From Oenanthe sinensis (lineage: Eukaryota; Streptophyta; Magnoliopsida; Apiales; Apiaceae), in contig JAPMAC010000209.1 of assembly GCA_028671895.1 (NCBI GenBank), forward strand, positions 22,590,501 through 22,654,500: 64,000 bases of DNA. The letters are read 5' to 3'. A program made the position numbers and the translations under genes. Within the stretch, counting starts at the first letter, position 1. The number at the start of each line of letters is the position of its first letter. Of the stretch, positions 33,308 to 45,224 are shown in pieces. The notes beneath the pieces are model-generated. The model worked only from the letters and a program-made list of their open reading frames with translations, was not told the origin of the DNA and did not search any database.

Positions 33308-35204
33308 TGAAAGGCTGTATGTATAGACCTATATGTAACATAGGGTTATAACTCAACACAAGAACATGACGTGTAAATAATATGAAGTTATCACCGGAAT
33401 CAGGAAGACATGAAGACTTGGTAAAGACAAAGGATAAAGAAGAAATCTACAGACTTGAAGCATTAGCTCACTGGAAGAAATTCATTAATATGTTCATGCC
33501 TCAGTGAAGAATAAAGGTTGAAGTATTCAAGGATGTGGAAGCAGTGAAGCAGTTGTCAAAGTACCAGAAAGATTCTAGTGATCCAAATCTGCGAATCAGT
33601 CAAGCAATGAATTGCAGAGCTCAAGTACAGGAATCGAGAAGATAGAATATACGGCAAATACAAAGAATCAAAATATTAGATGGAATCTTGGAGTCTACTA
33701 TAGATTGCTGGAGGAAGTTCATTCATATGTTCAGACTTCAGTGAAGGATAAAGTTCGAAGATGTTCAGGGTTTCAGATAATTTTGTGGTTCAGCATAAGT
33801 GCCAGAGGATTCCAATGTACTTACAATCGAAGCACTTCTAATCAACAAGGAACAAAGTCAATTGTATTGTAAAGAAGATGTGAAGATCAAGATCGTGTTA
33901 GTCGTTTGTGAACCAGACCAGTTGCACCAAACGTCAGCACAAAAGAGATTGAGAATTGCATCTATGAATGGGAAGAATTGACTATTTACTAAAATGGGTA
34001 ACAAGTGAAGTGGTATATGATGAAGCTCAGAATAAATCAAGGTCGAATTAACAAGGAAATATTTGTTTGACTTGGTTGCAGTGGAAGAAATTATATTAAG
34101 GGCTTCACAGGTTCGAAATTGGCTAAGTAAAGAAGACTACAGAAGCTGTATCCAGAAGTCAACTTGGTCAAGCTATTTCGTCTTATTCACCAATGGTTAT
34201 AAAGCTATTTTGTCTCATTCACAGATGGTTAACAACCATCGGGTGAAATCAAAGAATTGGTGAAAACAAATAAAAAGAACTTAGCCACTAGCCGATAGTT
34301 ACTAACTATCGGAAAAGAAATAAAAAGAAAAAGACTTTCCGATAGTTGCTAAAAAGATTAATTCCGATAGTTAATGAATGTTGGAATTTCCGATGGTTAT
34401 TAACTGAAGGATTAATTCCGATAGTTGCTAAAACTGGAATAATTCCGATGGTTACTCAGCCTAAATTAATTGATTTTATTTCAGGAATTGTTTTAAGTCT
34501 CCGATGGTTATTCTACAGACTCATCGATACTTAAACAATTAATTAGCAAATTGTTCCCGATACTTATGAAGAAACAGAAGTGAGAAGCAGCTCAGTTACT
34601 TGGACCACATGAAGCCACGTAGCTGTACTGAAAAAGTCTACACATAAATTGAAGCAGAGCCATTCATTTGAGTCTGTCTTCAACAACATTACAAAAATAA
34701 CCAGAGAGAGAGAAGGCAAGCCGGAGAGGAGAGAACAGTCAGAAAATCTATACCTCCTCACCGGAGATGTATCAGTGGTCGGTTCCTTAATGAAAAATGT
34801 TCAGGCCCACTATATATCAATCTCTACGGTCTTAATTTCCTTTGTACTGATCTAGAAATACTTGTATAGGAAATTGAGAGTTATATGTTTTTGTTAAGCA
34901 GCGAAGAACTTGTTCTTCGGACCGGATTTGTTGGCCGGGTGTAGCAACCTCAGGGTTTATATTTATCAAATGATATATTCCCCGAATCTTGTGTTGTTTA
35001 TTTTCCTGCTGATTTTCTAGAACCGAAATGATTAATCCTAAACACAGAAAATTAGTTAACAGCTCCGTAAACACTATTCACCTCAAGAACACGAGCCCAC
35101 TAACCGAACTCTAAATTATTTATCCGCAAAAGATTCGAAAGAATTTTTTAATTTAGTGAGTATCGTATTCAACCCCCCTTCTACGATACTTCCAGGGCCT
35201 AACA
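33308..35204 (+). mobile_element. Solo LTR of a Sirevirus-like element (1897 bp)
   Basis: Begins TGAAAGGCTG and ends GGGCCTAACA, with perfect TTTCT duplications outside. The end carries the U5 signature TATTCAACCCCCCTTCTACG, so the sense is plus. No coding region is attached. It contains a cluster of CCGATAGTT/CCGATGGTTA boxes (34290-34570), including a 21-base hairpin at 34292-34312. A region near 33470-33540 is related to the LTR fragment at 1-100, read in reverse. It is a recombination remnant of a full element inserted in element H LTR. Confidence 0.9.
34292..34312 (+). promoter_or_regulatory. Perfect palindromic box in the solo LTR
   Basis: CCGATAGTT, then ACT, then AACTATCGG: a 9-base inverted repeat with a 3-base centre. 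Six or more single CCGATAGTT/CCGATGGTT boxes follow within 260 bases. Palindromic boxes upstream of the promoter are reported for maize Sirevirus LTRs. Function here is inferred. Confidence 0.6.
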
Positions 35205-35329
35205 TTTCTTGATTTTTAAGTGTATACACGAACTCTTGTTCCCGATCCTAACTCGTATCCCTTGATTTCTCAAGAAATATTGTTGTCTCTCACTATAGAG
35301 CACAAGGGTCATAAGTTAGTTCTTAATTG

Positions 35330-35335
<6 letters not shown>

Positions 35336-35371
<36 letters not shown>
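35336..35371. repeat. (TA)n microsatellite
   Basis: About 17 TA units in the element H LTR. Confidence 0.95.
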
Positions 35372-35374
<3 letters not shown>

Positions 35375-36845
35375 GGCCAAACATATATATACACTAGCTT
35401 GCTTGTTTGACCTCTTGCAAGTATATATATTGTTAGCCTTGTTCCTTTTAATTATATATACACAAGCTTTTATCTTAACTTATTATTCTCGTATATATAA
35501 AGAGTGAACTAAACCAAGAGAGTTATTAACTTATCTCTCTCCTTAGTTGGTTATTAATATCCTTGATTTATTTCGGGATTAGAAACAACAACTATTTACT
35601 TAAATTCCGAGTCAAGGCTAGACTTGTATAAGTCGATATATACGACAAAAACAAGAGGCTTCCTCGTTGAATTTTTGTATCTAAACCAAGCTTATATCAA
35701 GAGTGGAAACCGATTTGTATAAATCTCATTTAGAGATATAAACAAAAGGTTACTCTAATATTTGAAAGGTAACTCACCTTAATTCCAAGTTGAGTGTTGT
35801 GTATAAGTCGAGGTACGACATAAACATAAATACATCTTGTTGAGTTATAAAGTGGAAGAAACCAACACACATTCCGAGTGTTACTATTTCGTATAAATCT
35901 CATATATTATTCAGAGATATAAACGAAGTAAACTCGTTGAATATTTGTAGGTTTATTCTTTAACTTCGAACACCGAGTTAAGGGCTTTTCGTATAAGTCG
36001 AGGTACGACACAAACGAGCCTAACTTGTTGAGTTCTTGAAGTTAGTCCACGTTAGACTCCGAGTTAGATCATATTTCGTATAAGTCGAGGTACGATATAA
36101 ACGAAACGTACTTGTTGAATCTTAGTGGTTTATTTCGAGTTTGTTTTAAAAGCCATTTTTAATTGTTGTTTTAGGCCTGATAAACAACTTGATTTTGAAA
36201 CGAGCTTGACATAAGTCAAGTCAATATATTCGGCCTTTAGTTTAGATCATATACCCTTGGCCTTATATATCGGACAAAAATTAGCAGAAAAGAAAAAGAT
36301 TTATTTTAAGTAATTGCATTGCATCATACGCTTTACATATCGCAATTTACTTTAGCATACGCATTTAATTTCGTGCATTCATATGCTTTACTTTCCGCAC
36401 CTTACTTTAGCATACACACTTAATTTATTGCATACACGTTAGCACACAACGTGTGGTTCATCCTTTTGACTAAGTGACTTACCCTTTCAAGTGGTTCGTC
36501 CTTTCTCACTAAGTGACTTACCCCGACTCACATTTATATATATTGTTGCTCCGGCTATCTTATATATATTTGTTTGTCTGGTCTAGTACTGTAATATATT
36601 AGTCCACCACCTTTCTTTATTAAACAGGGATATAAAGTCATAGTACTTGTTGTCTACACTTTGTTGTTAGGTGAAAGTGAAGTGAGGTGATCCTTGTTCT
36701 AAGACCCAAGTCCTAGACACGCCGACTGGGAGTTGGGTGTCTTTGCACCGTGAGGAAAAGGAAAGACCCAAGACCTAAGACCCAGATCCAAGACCTACAT
36801 TGTTGTAGAGGAACATAGTCTACGCATGGATTTTTACGTATTTTT

Positions 36846-37140
36846 GAGGAGGTAAAGGGGAAGTTACGCTCCAAGATAAGGTCGTAAGGGATACTACGTA
36901 ACTGTGAAGAGGTAACGGGGAGTTACGCTCTAAGACCAGTTCGTAGGGGTACTACTTGCCTGTGAAGAGGTAACGGGGAGTTACGCTCTAAGACCAGCCT
37001 GTAGGGGTTCTACTTTGATTGTGAGGAGGTAACGGGAAGTTACGCTCCAATATAAATCAAGTAGGTTTTGCTTTGTATTTTGAGGGGTTAACGGGTAGTT
37101 AAGGTCCAAGATAAATACTAAGTGTTGTAAAAGGCTTCTC
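36846..37140 (+). repeat. ~59-bp tandem repeat, five copies, in element H LTR
   Basis: Unit core GAAGAGGTAACGGGGAGTTA then CGCTCTAAGACCAG, starting near 36846, 36905, 36964, 37023 and 37082. The last copy is the most diverged. The array lies about 300 bases before the PBS, in the R/U5 part of the LTR by position. Confidence 0.85.
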
Positions 37141-37441
37141 CGCCACTATAAGGAGTACATCTTTTTATAGTGCAAAATCTCGAGTTCAGGGAGGGACTCG
37201 GGGACTGGACTAGGGGTGAGCGGATCCGTTAGGGGATTGCGTCATCGCAAACCAGGATAAAAATTCCGTTGTGTACTATATTTTTTTCTCTGATTTTATT
37301 TACCGCACTTATATTACTAGTTGACTGGTAATATTTTAAAAAGAGAAAAAAAAATTTAAAATGCCAAACTCAATTTTTAAAACGGTATTAAGCTATTCAA
37401 CCCCCCTTCTAGCTTATACCCCCCATTTCGAGCCTAACAGT

Positions 37442-37453
37442 TGGTATCACAGC
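37442..37453 (+). other. Primer binding site of element H
   Basis: TGGTATCACAGC, one mismatch from the initiator tRNA-Met complement TGGTATCAGAGC, two bases after the LTR end. Confidence 0.85.
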
Positions 37454-37518
37454 GGTGCTCTTAATCTTGTTCTGTGGCCTTTTTCAGTGCCTATGAACGC
37501 AACAAAGAGTAGATCTTT

Positions 37519-37577
37519 ATGGCGTATTTCAGTACCATTGGTTGTGGTGAAGGTCTCTCAAATTCGAGACCACCTCT
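37519..37577 (+). pseudogene. Element H gag, first segment (interrupted)
   Basis: ATG at 37519 reads MAYFSTIGCGEGLSNSRPP in the frame that resumes at 60771 with FDGTNFATWKTRF. The 59 bases end with CCTCT, the target duplication of the 23-kb gypsy insertion. The frame is chosen because it is the one that continues into gag on the far side. Confidence 0.85.
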
Positions 37578-40500
37578 TGTGACGCCCTCCAAATACGGGG
37601 TCTAGACTTGGGGGTCACAAACCAACCAACAACATTAAATAATATAAACCAGAGGCACACTGGCCCGCCAACAATCAACAATAATAAAATATTAGATCAG
37701 AGGCGCACTGTCCCCGCCAAACCAAAGATCACAAACAGGTTATAGTATGAAATTAAGCAGCTGAAACTAAAAGTAAATCCAAATATTTTCTTACAAGCCC
37801 ACACCTACTCCATAAACTCAATCCATACGTCTAGATATGTTTTAAGTCTAAATTTATTTTATTACACATTCTATCTACCACAAAACTGTAAACAACTAAA
37901 TACCTGGCAAGCCCGAAAAGCGAGCCGCCCTGACTCCTGATGCTCTCTACGCCTGTTAGAGCTACTGCTGTGACTCATACTGGAAATCTGGCAAGATTTA
38001 AATAAAAAGCAAGAGTGAGCCAAAGAAATGCTCAGCAAGTATATGAACAATTTAAATGTAGGCAATATATGAGATCTGTATAGAGAACGGAATATAAAAC
38101 AGTTTATTATAAAAACTGAACAGTAAATCAATCACAGTTTATCTTAACTGAAACAAAATCAATGCAGTATGTCATCAAAATGAATCCACTGCCCAAAATC
38201 ACTGTATAATAGCCACACAGGCAATATGGATTGGATACCAATAAAAATAAACACTATTGCCCCCTGATCAGGTTCAAAAGCAATAGGACCCCTTTATAGC
38301 TCATCGATACATTTCTATACCAATAGATATAACAAGGATTTCAAATATAGGTACCAAAATAGGCAAGTAATGTTAGCCTATAGAAAGATGGATTGGTTAC
38401 CATATCCTCCTCAAATGCTGAACCCTCATCACTGAGCCTCTTACGCTAAAATTCCAATCCAATAGAGCAACCCAAATAAAATAAAGGTATGCTTAGTTTT
38501 AAGTACAAACCATATCCCCATTATTTACTACGATAACACGGATATGATGTGTTTATTATAATCAACTTCTAATATTCAGAGTACGAATAACAAGTAGCTC
38601 TGATGCACAGAATAAAATAGGAATCATAAATAGCTCTGAATAATAACTATTTATCATGATATGAATAATCGAAATAGTAAAACAAAAGTGTTTAAGATTA
38701 TCAAGGAGGAAATACTTGCAATAACAAGTAACTCTGTTGCGCAATAAAACAGAGTACGAATAACAAGTAACTCTGATGCATAGAATAAAACATGAATCAT
38801 AAATAGTTCTGAACAATAATTATTTATCATGATATGAATAATCGAAACAGTAAAACAAAAGTGTTTAAGAGGATCAAAGAAGAAATACTTGCCTGTAAAG
38901 TGTTTAAAATGATCAAGTAGAAAGTACTTGCTCAATAAAAATATTTAAGATTCACAAATAGCTCTGAACAATAACTATCTGTCATGATATGAATAAATGA
39001 AACAATAAAATAAAAGTGCTTAAGATTATCAAGGTGAAGATACTTGCCTGGTATAGACGATGTCCTAAGCTGGAATGGGTCGACTACACTTCTTTTCTAG
39101 CTACTAACTCGCTCGGATCTACAAATAAAATAATCTAATTTAGATTCTAGTGTCTACCCATGCGGTCTAACAATAACGAATCTCAAATAATAATTAATAA
39201 ACAAGTAGCATCAATTAGCAAACAAATAGGCACATAGATCACATAGCAGATAAGACTCACTAATAACATATTAGACAAATAATTATTAGTAGACTCTAAA
39301 ATATTATTTGAGTCAAAGTGAATCATTATTATCCTCTCTGGATAATTATTGGATCCTTAAAATATTTTATAAAATATTAATCCGGGTTTATAAATTAATT
39401 AGGGAGTCTCAAACTATTTTTGTCACATCCGGATTATTTTTAGGGTCTCAAACAAATTTGTTTCATTTAAAACGGGTAAAAGAATTATTAAATAAATGAA
39501 TAATAAGTAAATAAAAATAAATAAATAAATCATTTTTATTTCTCCAAATAATTAAATCTAATTATTTTAAATTATATTTAAATAATATTTAGTTAATTAA
39601 ATTAATTGATTAAAATAAATTAATCAATCAATTTAAATTAATTAAATTATTATCTAAATAAATTAAAATAATTAAATTAAATTATTTTCGAATTAAAAAT
39701 AAATTATTTTATTTTTTTTATTTTTAAAAAAAAAATATTTTTCGAATTAAAGTAATTTTTAAAACAATTTTTGGATTTAAAATCTATTTTTAAAAATAAA
39801 ATAATTTTTAACCTCAAAAACATTTTTGTAAAGAGAGGTTAGGGTTTTGGAGGATCGAAAGTGTTCTTCACCAAGAACATCGCCGGAAAAGCTCAAGAAC
39901 TCACCAAAAAATTTCCAAAATCCGGCGAGTGCTTAACTTTCCGGTTAAGCTCCGGTGACACTCTCCCATAGCCCAAAACAACTCCGTTTCAATTGGTTTT
40001 TGGGTCTAACATGCATAGAATTCAACTAGAAATCCATAGACGACCATAACATCACACAAACTCGCCTGAATCGAATTTTCCAATCAAATCGGACAACCCA
40101 ACGGCGGCAAAATTCCGGCAACTCAAATCATTCCCAGACCTCCATAAAAATTATACATATACACTCCTTTATTTCCCACTAACACAACCATCGCCTCAAA
40201 ATCAAGAACTGAGCTATGAAATTCGATCTCCGGCAAAACCAAGCAACTCCGGCCAAAATCCGGCCATACCCACGGAAAGTAAAAATAGATACAAGCTCCT
40301 AGAGATACGATCTACACAATCATGGTCTCAAATCTATTATAGAGACTGGGTCCGATAATCACAAAGTGAAATAACCCTATTCTAATGATACAAAAATTAC
40401 AGTAAAATAGAATAAAATATTTTAAGCTACATAGAATTCACATAACACATATCGGGTAATTTTTCTATTTAATAAAAATCCAAACTCAGATAATTGCATT

Positions 40501-40582
40501 AAAAATAATATAAATCACAATAAATTATAATAAAAGCATTTTTAAATATTATAAAATGCACATAATTTTCCCGGTCGTTACA
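37578..40582 (-). repeat. 3' LTR of chromovirus G (3005 bp)
   Basis: Plus-strand termini TGTGACGCCC...GTCGTTACA. It is co-linear with 57755-60765, differing by scattered substitutions and a few short indels. It contains a ~174-base tandem duplication (38580-38930, recurring box AACAAGTARCTCTGATGCA), an AT-rich stretch at 39490-39830, and a more GC-rich segment at 39840-40300. Open frames inside both LTRs are coincident copies and not genes. Confidence 0.92.
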
Positions 40583-40601
40583 TCCTTCCCCCCTTATAAG
40601 G
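40583..40601 (-). other. Polypurine tract of chromovirus G
   Basis: Minus-strand AAGGGGGGAAGGA abutting the 3' LTR start, the expected plus-strand primer. Confidence 0.82.
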
Positions 40602-40622
40602 ATTCTGTCCCCAGAATCTAAC

Positions 40623-41663
40623 TTAAGAAAATAAGTGAGGATACTGAGCTAACATTTCACTTTCTACCTCCCATGTTGATTCTTCAACCAAGGGATTTTT
40701 CCATAATACCCTAACTAGAGGTATTGTCTTATTCCTTAATACCTTATCTTTACGATCTAATATCTGTATAGGCTGTTCTACATAAGATAGGTCAGGTTGA
40801 ATATCTACAGACTCGTACTCTATTGCATGATTTGGATCAGGATTATACTTTTTCAGCATCGATACATGGAACACGTTGTGGATATTCTGCATATGCGGGG
40901 GTAAAGCTAGTTCGTAAGCAAGTTTCCCCACCTTCTTCAATATCTCAAATGGTCCCACGTATCTTGGATTGAGTTTTCCTCTTTTCTCGAATTTGGTCAC
41001 GGCTTTCCACGGTTATACCTTTAATAAAACAAACTCTCCAACTTCAAAGCTTTGGTCTTTTCTGGTTTGATCTGCATATTTCTTTTGTCGATCTTGAGCT
41101 GCTACTAACCTTTTCTGTATTAACTCGATCTTTTCCTTGGTTTGTTGTAACAGTTCGGGACCCAAAATTGTGCGTTCTCCGACTTCTTCCCAATACAGTG
41201 GAGATCTACATTTTCTTCCATAAAGAGCTTCATACGGCGGCATTCCAATACTGGCATGATAAATGTTGTTGTACGAAAATTCCACCAGAGGTAAGTGCTC
41301 ATCCCAACTACCTTTAAAATCTAGAACACATACCCTTAACATGTCTTCAATTGTCTGAATTGTCCTTTCACTTTGTCCGTCAGTTTGTGGATGATACGCT
41401 GTACTCATGTTTAGTTTGGTTCCTAAACTCTCTTGAAATTGTCTCCAGAATCTTGAGTTGAAACGTGGATCTCGATCAGATACAATTGATATAGGAACAC
41501 CATGTCGTACTATAATTTCCCTCAAATATAATTGAACTAACCTTTCCAGTGAGAATCTTTCATTGATAGGAAGAAAATATGCTGACTTGGTCAATCTGTC
41601 GATGATAACCCAAATTGCATCATGATTAGCTTTAGGCTTCAGAAGTCCTACTACAAAATCCAT
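40623..41663 (-). pseudogene. Chromovirus G integrase with chromodomain-like tail
   Basis: Open from MDFVVGLLKPK. The integrase core has D in WVIIDRLTKSAYF, D in SIVSDRDPRF and E in GQSERTIQTIEDML. Then come LVEFSYNN and YEALYGRKCRSPLYWEEVGE. A stop at about 41011 splits it; the same frame continues from 41000 with RGKLNPRYVGPFEILKKVGK and a C-terminal module PLVRVLWKNPLVEESTWEVE that matches the second half of a chromodomain. Chromodomains steer integration into heterochromatin. An upstream stop at 41682 separates it from the integrase zinc finger. Confidence 0.9.
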
Positions 41664-41681
41664 TGCGAGATGTTCCCATTT

Positions 41682-42803
41682 CTACTTTGGAATGTCTAGA
41701 GGTTGTAATAGTCCATTGGGCCTTTGATGTTCCGCTTTTACCCTTTGACAATTATAACATTTACTGACATATTCCGCAATTTCTTTCTTCATGTTTGGCC
41801 ACCAAAAGTGTTGCTTCAGGTCTCTATACATCTTGGTACTTCCGGGATGAATGGAATACCTTGAGCTATGGGTGTCGTATAATATTTCATTCTTCAACTC
41901 AGCTACATTTGGTATCCAAATGCGTGATGAAAACCTTAAAATCCCTTTATCATCCTTCTGACTCTTGACCTCTTCTCCAGTTATCTTTGCTTTGTCTTGC
42001 TCCATCACCTTCTTTTGACATCTAAGAATCTTTTCCAATAATGTTGGTTGAAACGTTATGGTGTGTGGTGCCTTAGTCTGGGATTCTGGTGTATGAACTT
42101 CTATTTCCATCTTTTCAAATTCCTTTACCAAATCTTCAACTGAGGTTAAAAGATTTAACCTTTCTTTCCGGCTTAGTGCATCTGCAACTACATTTGCCTT
42201 GCCTGGATGATAACTGATAATACAATCATAATCATTGATTATCTTCAACCATCGTCGCTGTCTCATGTTTAATTCCTTTTGAGTGAAGATATACTTCAAG
42301 CTTTTGTGATCTGTGAAGATTTCACATTTCTCCCCATACAGGTAATGTCTCTATATCTTCAGTGCGAATACAATTGCTGCTAATTCCAGATCATGCGTTG
42401 GATACTTTTGTTCCTGAATCTTGAGTTGTCTGGACGCGTAAGCGATTAATTTCCCATTCTGCATTAATACACATCCTAAGCCTTTATGGGAAGCATCACT
42501 GTAGATTACGAAGTTTCCATTTTCGTCTGGTAGAACTAGTACTGGTGGAGTTACTAACCGCTTCTTTAATTCTTGAAAGCTTTGCTCACATTTATCATTC
42601 CATTCAAACTTCTCATTCTTCCGAGTAAGTTTGGTCAAAGAAGTCGCTATTTTAGCAAAATCTTTAACAAACCTTCGGTAATACCCTGTTAATCCCATAA
42701 AACTTCTGACTTCAGTTGGTGTCTTCGGTCGTTCCCAATTCATGACAGCTTCAATCTTGGCTGGATCTACTTTAATTCCTTCGTTAGTGATGACATGCCC
42801 CAA
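41682..42803 (-). pseudogene. Chromovirus G RT end, RNase H and integrase zinc finger
   Basis: Two same-frame open pieces split by a stop at about 42350. The first has FLGHVITNEG-type RT thumb sequence, GLTGYYRRFVKDFAK and the RNase H start FVIYSDASHKGLGCVL. The second has KYIFTQKELNMRQRRWLK, HPGKANVVADALSRK (RNase H end) and the HHCC finger HPGSTKMYRDLKQHFWW then CYNCQRVKAEHQ. The stop at 41682 falls where a WKWEH-like residue is expected. Confidence 0.9.
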
Positions 42804-43990
42804 GAATTGTACTTCCCTTAACCAAAACTCACACTTCTAAAATTTGGCGTATAGCTTCTCTTTCCGTAGAATTTCCAAAGCTACCTTTAAGTGTTCCACA
42901 TGTTCTTCCTCCGTCTTAGAATATATCAGGATATCATCTATGAAAACTATCACAAATTTATCCAGATATTCTTAAAGATTCTGTTCATCATGTCCATAAA
43001 AACTGCAGGTGCATTGGTCAATCCAAACGGCATAACTAGAAACTCATAATGCCCGTACCTAGTACGAAAAGCGGTTTTAGAAATGTCATCTGGTTTGATC
43101 TTCAGTTGGTGGTATCCGGATCGCAGATCAATTTTAGAAAACCATACAGCGCCTTTCAGTTGATCAAACAAATCATCGATCCTCGACAAAGGATATTTAT
43201 TCTTAATTGTCAACTTGTTCAGTTCCCGATAATCAATGCAAAGTCTTATACTTCCATCCTTCTTCTTCACGAACAATACTGGTGCACCCCATGGTGATAT
43301 ACTTGGTCTGATTACCCCTTTGTCTAGGAGTTCTTGTAATTGCTTGGCCAATTCTTTCATCTCTACTGGTGCCATTCTATAAGGAGCTTTTGATACAGGT
43401 TCAGTACCTGGTGCCAAATCGATAGCAAATTCGATTTCTCTGTCTGGAGGTAAACCTGGTAAATCTTCAGGAAATACGTCCAAGAATTCATTTACTACTG
43501 GAATCTGTTCCATTCTTGGTACTTCCTTATCCACATCCATTACATAAGCTAAATACCCTTCACAACCCTGACGTAACATTCGCTTAGCTTGCAGCATAGT
43601 TAAAAGTTTCTTGGTTTGTTTCTGCCCACGAAATACCACTTCTGCATCCCCCTCTGTTTTTAACTTTAGCTCCTTCTTCTTACAATCAATTTGAGCATTA
43701 TACTTTGTTAACCAATCCATGCCCAATATAATCTCGAATTCTCCCAACTTGAAAGGTATCAAGTTAGCATAAAAGTGTTGTCCCGAAATCTCAACATCAC
43801 ATCCTGGGTATACTTGGCTCACAGGTATACGTTCTTGATTAGCTATTTCTATCACTAATGCCTCATTTAACGACTGACATTCACATTCTAATTTATTCAT
43901 AAATTCTTCAGAGACAAAAGACTTAGTAGCCCCTGAATCAATAAGTACTTTGGCATTAATGGAGTTTACAGGAAGTGTACCTGAGATCAC
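42804..43990 (-). pseudogene. Chromovirus G protease and reverse transcriptase
   Basis: The protease has VLIDSGATKSFVS (near 43930) and IILGMDWL. RT starts at VPVSKAPYRMAPVEM-like sequence; DLRSGYHQLKI carries the first catalytic aspartate. A one-base deletion near 42970 shifts the frame, and the catalytic FIDDILIYS follows in the new frame near 42920. A further stop lies near 42838. This explains why the upstream open frame appears to end at 42950. Confidence 0.9.
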
Positions 43991-45217
43991 ATTTATATTC
44001 TGTTCTACTTCTCCCATAGTCATGTTGAAGGTCCTGGCTCTGGGCTGCCTAGTAGTTCCTGACCCGGTAGCTTTAGTTTGATCTACTGGGTTGACATTAG
44101 CTTGACAATCCTTTGCTAAATGACCCTTACTTCCGCACTTGAAACAGTTCTCTCTAATTATTGTTGGCTGACGACATGTATTGGCATAATACCCCATTTT
44201 ACCACACCGATAACACTGTACATTTCCTAAATTACCACCATTACCCCTATTACACATTCCTCCATGATACCTTCTGCATATCCTGCATTGCGGTATAGGT
44301 GGTTGCATCCCTCGTTGCTGATTATTATTATTATTGAATCTGGTGGCCTGCTGTTGATTATTGTTAGCAAACCGATTCACTTGCTGCTGATAATTATTAT
44401 GGAACCGGTTTCCTTGATTTCCAAAATTCTGATTTCCATATCCTGTTCCCCCATTTCTTTTAAACTGCATTCCACCTTGATTATTGGAATTATTCTGAAC
44501 CCGATTCTGCTGCGGATTCCCTGAGCGGTTGTCAAATTTCCTCTTCATTCCATCCTTTTCTTTCTGAAACATGTCACTTTCAGCTTCAATAATCATAGCC
44601 TTCTGAACAATGGTTGCATAAGTGGTTAACTCGAAAACAGCCACCCTACTTCTAACCCATGCCTTTAATCCTTGTTGGAATCTTTTTGCCCTCTTCTCAT
44701 CAGTGTCCATAAAATCTGGCACAAACCTAGCCAATTCTGTAAACTTGGTCTCGTAATCTGCTACATTTCCTTCCTGCTTCAGTTCCAGGAATTTGATCTC
44801 CATTTGGTTCTACATGTAACGTGGAAAATATTTCTCCAAGAACAACTCATTAAACCTCTCCCAAGTGGTTACTCCTGTCCCCTCCAAAGACTTCCTAGAT
44901 TCCCACCAATAATTGGCTTCTCCCTTCAGAAAGTAGCTAGCATAATCTGTCTTCTGACTATCCTCGACTTTTACCAATACAAAAGCTTTCTCTATTTCCT
45001 TTAGCCATGCTCTAGCCTCCACAGGATCGGCTGCCCCATGAAACTCTGGAGGTTTCACGGCTTGAAATGTCCTGAATGTCACGGCCTGTGGTGCTGGCGG
45101 CTGTTGCTGCTGACGGGTGAGGTTCTCCATTTACTGACGGAATAACTCTAGTATTTGTTGCATGACATTCAGATTACCCTGCTCCCCCGGGTTTTGGTTG
45201 TTGCCTTCTTGCTCCAT
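43991..45217 (-). pseudogene. Chromovirus G gag
   Basis: ATG at 45217 (MEQEGNNQNPGEQG), a few bases from the nested element's insertion site. Stops at 45131-45133 and about 44807 break it, both in the same frame. The gag core includes KPPEFHGAADPVEARAWLKE, TTWERFNELFLEKYFP and ELTTYATIVQKAMIIEAE. An Asn/Gln-rich linker precedes two zinc knuckles. The first has tyrosine in place of the histidine (CYRCGKMGYYANTC) and the second is intact (CFKCGSKGHLAKDC). Confidence 0.9.
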
Positions 45218-45219
45218 AT

Positions 45220-45224
45220 GATTA
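45220..45224. other. Target site duplication GATTA (left copy)
   Basis: GATTA at 45220-45224 and at 56237-56241, immediately outside the two LTRs of element N. Confidence 0.93.

Larger units (their letters stand above)
35205..37439 (+). repeat. LTR of Sirevirus-like element H (downstream part)
   Basis: Ends at 37439 with the signature CAACCCCCCTTCTAGC, then CGAGCCTAACA, followed by a primer binding site. It contains a (TA)n run, alternating GTATAAGTCGAGGTACGA and GTATAAATCTCA repeats (35620-36110), and a ~59-base tandem array near the 3' end. The solo LTR at 33308 interrupts its upstream part. TATA-like AT runs are too frequent to choose a promoter. Confidence 0.75.

Noticed and set aside
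32879..35204. E2 5' LTR to the right of its pol fragment
   Set aside because: The solo LTR at 33308 has its own duplication, opposite sense and different motifs from the E2 LTR, so it is an independent element.
35336..35371. (TA)n run as a promoter TATA region
   Set aside because: A simple microsatellite; with many other TA runs around it, no specific promoter call is supported.
37871..38131. 86-codon open frame repeated at 58048-58308
   Set aside because: It is in both LTRs of the same element at the same position, so duplication is not evidence of a gene. No domain.
38562..38935. Open frames with hydrophobic repeats, duplicated at 58739-59112
   Set aside because: They sit in the two chromovirus LTRs over a 174-base tandem duplication. 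AT-rich repeat DNA gives chance hydrophobic reading; there is no known product.
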